NCBI RefSeq assembly: GCF_001320245.1
Contig: NZ_BCBA01000042.1
Coordinates: forward strand, 62,001-126,000
Reading direction: 5' to 3'
Source: Pseudomonas sp. NBRC 111124
GTDB taxonomy: Bacteria > Pseudomonadota > Gammaproteobacteria > Pseudomonadales > Pseudomonadaceae
DNA length: 64,000 nt
The first letter of the stretch is position 1. Each line of letters starts with the position of its first letter. Below, piece after piece: positions 59,355 through 64,000 of the stretch. A program made the position numbers and the translations under genes. The notes under the pieces are model-generated. The model was given only the letters and a program-made list of their open reading frames with translations, searched no databases and was not told the DNA's origin.

Positions 59355-60434
59355 ATGCGAACGCCCCTTCTTGCACCCCTGATGCTGGCCGCAAGCGTCG
59401 CCAGCGCCGCCGAGACGGTGAAGATCTACAACTGGTCCAGCTACGTCGCCCCCGACACGCTGAAAAACTTCCAGCAAGCCAGCGGCATCGTCCCGACCTA
59501 CGACGTGTACGACAGCAACGAGACCCTCGACGGCAAGCTGATGACCGGCAACTCCGGCTACGACGTGGTGTTCCCGTCCAACCATTTCATGGCCCGGCAG
59601 ATCCAGGGCAAGGCCCTGAAGCCGCTGGACAAGTCGCAGCTGCCCAACTGGCACAACCTCAACCCGGTGCTGATGAAGGCGCTGGAGGTCAACGACCCGG
59701 GCAACCAGTACGGCTTCCCGTACCTGTGGGGCAGCACCGGCATCGGCTACAACATCGACAAAGTCAAAGCGGTGCTCGGCGACAACGCGCCGGTGGATTC
59801 CTGGGACCTGATCTTCAAGCCCGAATACATGAGCAAGCTGAAGAGCTGCGGCGTGGCCGTGCTGGACAACGGCCCCGAACTGCTACCGATCGCCCTGCAC
59901 TACCTGGGCCTGCCGCACCATAGCCAGAACCCGGCCGACTACGACAAGGCCAAGGCGCTGCTGATGCAGGTGCGGCCGTACATCAGCTACTTCCACTCAT
60001 CGAAGTACACCGGCGACCTGGCCAACGGCGATATCTGCGTGGTGGTGGGCTTCTCGGGGGATGTGCTGCAGGCGAAGAACCGCGCCGAAGAGGCGAAGAA
60101 CGGGGTGAAGGTGGGGTACTCGATCCCAAAGGAAGGCGCGCCGATGTGGTTCGACATGGTGGCCATGCCGGCCGATGCACCGGATGAAAAGGCCGGGTAT
60201 GCCTACATGAACTACCTGCTGCAGCCAGAGGTGATGGCCAATATCAGCAATCATGTGCAGTACGCCAACGGCAACCTCAAGGCGGACGGGCTGGTGGAGC
60301 CGGCGATGAAGGGCAATACGATGATTTACCCGAGCGAGGACGTGATGGGCAAGCTGTATGCGCTGGAGGCGATGCCGGCCAAGATTGACCGCATCAGGAC
60401 CCGGATCTGGACCAGTATCAAAGCCGGAAATTGA
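59355..60434 (+). CDS. Polyamine ABC transporter substrate-binding protein (PotF/SpuD type)
   Basis: The 359-residue protein has a signal peptide (MRTPLLAPLMLAASVASAA, cleavage before ETVKI). It is an SBP family 1/PotD-PotF type with the diagnostic KIYNWSSYVAPDTLKNFQQASGI, the GYDVVFPSNHFM segment, and PYLWGSTGIGYNIDKV. It binds putrescine, spermidine or a similar amine in the periplasm. The matching permease and ATPase are not in this window. Context with an amine oxidase suggests import of the same amine. Confidence 0.9.
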   Translation: MRTPLLAPLMLAASVASAAETVKIYNWSSYVAPDTLKNFQQASGIVPTYDVYDSNETLDGKLMTGNSGYDVVFPSNHFMARQIQGKALKPLDKSQLPNWHNLNPVLMKALEVNDPGNQYGFPYLWGSTGIGYNIDKVKAVLGDNAPVDSWDLIFKPEYMSKLKSCGVAVLDNGPELLPIALHYLGLPHHSQNPADYDKAKALLMQVRPYISYFHSSKYTGDLANGDICVVVGFSGDVLQAKNRAEEAKNGVKVGYSIPKEGAPMWFDMVAMPADAPDEKAGYAYMNYLLQPEVMANISNHVQYANGNLKADGLVEPAMKGNTMIYPSEDVMGKLYALEAMPAKIDRIRTRIWTSIKAGN

Positions 60435-60438
60435 AATG

Positions 60439-60540
60439 GGGCCGCTTTGCGGCCCTTCGCGGGACAAGCCCGCTCCCACAGGGCTATGCGATCCCTTGTA
60501 GGAGCGGGCTTGTCCCGCGAAGGGCTGCAAAGCAGCCCCA
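60439..60540. repeat. REP element pair D (inverted) with an outer GC palindrome, between the binding protein and prfC
   Basis: Two inverted REP cores (60452-60483 and 60497-60525) are flanked by GGGGCCGCTTTGCGGCC and the near-inverse GGGCTGCAAAGCAGCCCC, giving a palindrome of about 100 bp. It fills the gap between two convergent stops and likely terminates or protects both transcripts. Confidence 0.88.
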
Positions 60541-60549
60541 ATTCAGCGA

Positions 60550-62133
<1,584 letters not shown>

Positions 62134-62171
62134 GGGAAATCGCCTGACTGGGGGATTTAAAAAGGGGCGAT

Positions 62172-62199
62172 ATCATACCTGAAATTGGGCGTGGGCCAA
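62172..62199 (-). promoter_or_regulatory. Candidate sigma-70 promoter for prfC
   Basis: On the minus strand TTGGCC (62194-62199) and TATGAT (62172-62177) are separated by 16 bp, matching 4/6 and 5/6 of the consensus, about 39 bp before the prfC start. Confidence 0.4.
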
Positions 62200-62233
62200 A
62201 ATTTGATCTCCCGCAACCGCTCGATCGCAGGGG

Positions 62234-62563
62234 CTAAGCGCGCAGCTCCTGCTCCTCAAGGAAACCGTCAAGCGTAACGGGGGGACGCCCGGGAATATGC
62301 GCAACCAGCTCCAAAGTCCCGCCCAGAGCCTCCACATAGCTGCGCAAGGTGGAAATCAGCATGTCACTGCGCTTCTCCACTTTCGAAACATTCCCCTGAC
62401 GGATATCCAGACGCTCCGCCAGCCCTTCCTGGGTGATTGCCAGTTGCTTGCGCAATGCTTGCAAGGTCATTTCTTCACGGATCAGTTCACGACCGCGGGC
62501 TTCAACCCTGGCCCTACGCTCAGGCGAAAGCTCGCACATAACCTCATCGAGTGTTTTCATCAT
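62234..62563 (-). CDS. higA: Antitoxin of a HigBA-like pair (XRE family)
   Basis: The 109-residue protein has an N-terminal helical extension and a Cro/C1-type HTH (residues about 38-78: LRKQLAITQEGLAERLDIRQGNVSKVEKRSDMLISTLRSYVEALG). In HigBA systems the antitoxin follows the toxin gene, binds the toxin and represses the operon. The ATG directly abuts the toxin stop (TGAATG), so the two are translationally coupled. The symbol is by family; which HigBA subtype it is remains open. Confidence 0.85.
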   Translation of the reverse strand: MMKTLDEVMCELSPERRARVEARGRELIREEMTLQALRKQLAITQEGLAERLDIRQGNVSKVEKRSDMLISTLRSYVEALGGTLELVAHIPGRPPVTLDGFLEEQELRA

Positions 62564-62911
62564 TCAACCTCTATACAGATGCCGTTCGAAACGCACGTCA
62601 GCACGACCGATCAGGCTGCGGTAAAACCTACGCTCACTAATGCCTGCTTTATCGCCGGCAACCAATAGCAGCGCACAACGTGATGGATCAAAGGCGAACG
62701 CTACCCGCCACACTCCGTCGCCGACACTGAATCGCAATTCTTTCATGTTCGAATGCCTTGAACCTTTCAAGGAATCCACGCGAGGTCGTCCCAGAGCCGG
62801 GCCTTGGCATGCAAGCAGGTGGAGTTGAGCCAGCAGTTCATCCTGAACCTCCAGAGCCAACGCCCTGAATTCGATCATGAATTCCGGGCACATCCTTATA
62901 GACCACACCAC
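62564..62911 (-). CDS. higB: Toxin of a HigBA-like pair (RelE/ParE-like, Gp49 family)
   Basis: The protein reads 115 residues from a GTG at 62911. The core matches Gp49/HigB-type toxins: EFRALALEVQDELLAQLHLLACQGPALGRPRVDSLKGSRHSNMKELRF, then VWRVAFAFDPSRCALLLVAGDKAG. Such toxins are ribosome-dependent mRNA endonucleases. The GTG start gives the family N-terminus (VWSIRMCPEFMIEF). ATGs at 62893 and 62878 are shorter alternatives. The toxin gene comes first, as in higBA. A promoter and dyad lie just upstream. Confidence 0.8.
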   Translation of the reverse strand: MVWSIRMCPEFMIEFRALALEVQDELLAQLHLLACQGPALGRPRVDSLKGSRHSNMKELRFSVGDGVWRVAFAFDPSRCALLLVAGDKAGISERRFYRSLIGRADVRFERHLYRG

Positions 62912-62957
62912 AAAATACCCCCAAAGGAATATTCTCTCAAGTAGATATCAGGAGAAT
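62912..62957 (-). promoter_or_regulatory. Candidate promoter and operator of the HigBA-like operon
   Basis: On the minus strand TTGAGA (62935-62940) and TATTTT (62912-62917) are separated by 17 bp. ATTCTC (62931-62936) and GAGAAT (62952-62957) form a dyad that overlaps the -35 box, a fit for autorepression by HigA. With this promoter the transcript would begin almost at the GTG start, so the toxin mRNA may have little or no leader. Confidence 0.4.
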
Positions 62958-63309
62958 TTCAAAGCAGATAATGCTCGAGGGCACAAACAGCTCGATACTA
63001 GGTAATTCAACGCCTTGATGTAGGAAAAGCGCTTATTTTTCGCGTGAAATTTCCAGGCCGCCAGTGATTAACGCTGGCCAAATGCCGCCTCAGATGGGAA
63101 CCTTTACGCCCACGGAGACGTCCATTCCCCTGCAACCCGCTTCGGTTGGGGACTGGTTTCATCAGCATTTTCGGGCCCGACGGGGTTCGGCTCATGGCCT
63201 GATCGCAGCCTTCGGCTGCCTCACGCTGCTACTCGCGAACACACCACCCGCCGCCAGGACTGGCCGGCTACCAAGAAGTGTGCTCGCCGACAACACAAGG
63301 AGTCCGCCT
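62958..63309. other. Gap between the HigBA-like operon and the ABC permease, no confident gene
   Basis: I see no gene here with a recognisable family. The part 63199-63240 looks like a diverged REP-like unit (GCAGCCTTCGGCTGC stem, then CTCACGCTGCTAC). A frame on the plus strand, continuous with the permease gene, is open from 63019 and has possible starts at 63064 (GTG), 63082 and 63094 (ATG). I regard it as non-coding because the permease has its own ribosome site. Confidence 0.4.
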
Positions 63310-64000
63310 GTGGCTACACGCTACGGTAAAGGGCTGTTGGGATGCGCCACCGTGCTCGTCATCCTGGCCCTGCTGATCCACTGGATCGGCATCGACACGA
63401 TCGCGCGTTATCGCGACGATCTTGGGTTCTACCTGCAAGCGCACCTGGTACTGGTGCTGGCTTCGATGGCGGCGGCGCTGGCCGTGGGCATCCCCGCCGG
63501 CATTGCCTTGAGTCGACCGCACCGGGTCGACAAAGCCGAGCGCTTCATGCAGTTCTTCAACGTTGGCAACACCATCCCCCCCTTGGCCGTTCTGGCCATC
63601 GCCCTGAGTATCCTGGGCATCGGCGCTGGCCCTGCGATCTTCGCGCTGTTCCTCGCCTCCCTCCTGCCCATCGTGCGCAACACCTACGAGGGCCTGAAAA
63701 ACGTCCCCGCCTCGCTCAAGGAAGCCGCCACCGGCATCGGCATGACCCCGCGCCAGCAACTCTGGCAGGTGGAGCTGCCCAACGCCGTGCCGATCATCGT
63801 CGGCGGCGTGCGCGTGGCCCTGGCGCTGAACGTCGGTACCGCACCGCTGGCCTTCCTGATCGGCGCCAACAGCCTGGGCAGCCTGATCTTCCCTGGCATC
63901 GCCCTGAACAACCAGCCACAGCTGCTGCTGGGAGCCGCCTGCACCGCGCTGCTGGCACTGGTACTCGACGCAGCGGTGAGTTTCTCCAGCAAGCGCTGGC
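63310..64000 (+). CDS. ProW/OpuB-type ABC transporter permease, 3' end cut by the window edge
   Basis: The first 230 residues are visible, from GTG 63310 behind AAGGAG (7 nt). An N-terminal helix is followed by the BPD-transport domain with FFNVGNTIPPLAVLAIALSILGIG and the EAA loop EAATGIGMTPRQQLWQVELPNAVPIIVGGVRVALALNVGTAPLAFLIGANSLG. This pattern is typical of osmoprotectant or choline/glycine-betaine permeases (OpuBB, YehW, ProW). No Shine-Dalgarno supports the earlier in-frame ATGs (63082, 63094). In P. putida this locus also carries an ATPase, a binding protein and a second permease, expected beyond the edge. Confidence 0.85.
   Translation, partial: MATRYGKGLLGCATVLVILALLIHWIGIDTIARYRDDLGFYLQAHLVLVLASMAAALAVGIPAGIALSRPHRVDKAERFMQFFNVGNTIPPLAVLAIALSILGIGAGPAIFALFLASLLPIVRNTYEGLKNVPASLKEAATGIGMTPRQQLWQVELPNAVPIIVGGVRVALALNVGTAPLAFLIGANSLGSLIFPGIALNNQPQLLLGAACTALLALVLDAAVSFSSKRW

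Noticed and set aside
63007..63195. 62-codon minus-strand ORF upstream of the ABC permease
   Set aside because: Highly basic with no family pattern and no ribosome site. It overlaps REP-like sequence.

Overview
The window is a gamma-proteobacterial chromosome segment, almost certainly from the Pseudomonas putida group. The evidence is the high-GC coding bias, the rpoN–hpf–ptsN–rapZ–ptsO block, the fagA–fumC–orfX–sodA block, four pairs of P. putida-type REP elements, and a peptide-uptake locus with an OprD-family porin (opdP). Most of the 64 kb is conserved core genome. There is no rRNA, tRNA, CRISPR array, prophage or insertion sequence that I can see.

Layout. 0.4-1.8 kb: end of a GntR regulator and a divergent alkaline-phosphatase-fold protein. 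1.8-6.6 kb (minus): ibaG, murA, hisG, hisD, hisC. 6.7-9.8 kb (minus): mlaFEDCB, phospholipid trafficking for outer-membrane asymmetry. 10-17 kb (plus): kdsD-kdsC-lptC-lptA-lptB (LPS synthesis and export), then rpoN (sigma-54), hpf, ptsN, rapZ and ptsO (nitrogen PTS). 17.1-20.9 kb (minus): a Fur-box-preceded iron-starvation operon, fagA-fumC-orfX-sodA, with a ZIP metal transporter translationally coupled to its end. 21-25.4 kb: pmbA and tldD (metalloprotease pair), darP/yjgA and a nitrilase-family gene. 25.4-34.2 kb (minus): mreB-mreC-mreD-maf-rng-yhdP, cell shape and envelope. 34.2-37.6 kb (plus): gatC-gatA-gatB amidotransferase. 37.7-44.5 kb: RlpA-like lipoprotein, cation/Ca2+ antiporter, amino acid permease, AEC transporter, the redox two-component pair roxS/roxR and a SIMPL-domain protein. 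44.8-55.4 kb (plus): peptide transport locus with three DppA-type binding proteins, OpdP porin and dppBCDF. 55.4-60.4 kb: a membrane protein with a 24-residue membrane miniprotein, an NTF2-like/AraC fusion regulator, an FAD amine oxidase, a cupin and a polyamine-type binding protein. 60.5-64 kb: prfC, a HigBA-like toxin-antitoxin pair and the start of a ProW/OpuB-type ABC permease cut by the window edge.

The genes serve a few linked jobs: building the envelope (mla, kds, lpt, mur, mre, yhdP), nitrogen and carbon regulation (rpoN, ptsN, ptsO, roxSR), surviving iron limitation and oxidative stress (fag operon), and scavenging peptides and polyamines.

The most interesting signals are at initiation and leader level, not new gene families. 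mreC can be read full length only from an ATT start codon, downstream of a perfect 12-bp hairpin; a second gene (antiporter) has a possible ATT start. A Shine-Dalgarno-preceded 22-codon leader ORF with its ATG in a hairpin loop lies before gatCAB. A sigma-54-type GG-N10-GC site lies before rpoN itself. A 24-aa membrane ORF, and Hfq/Crc-type CA motifs plus repeated hairpins in the peptide locus, complete the list. I did not find a convincing new multi-gene system.
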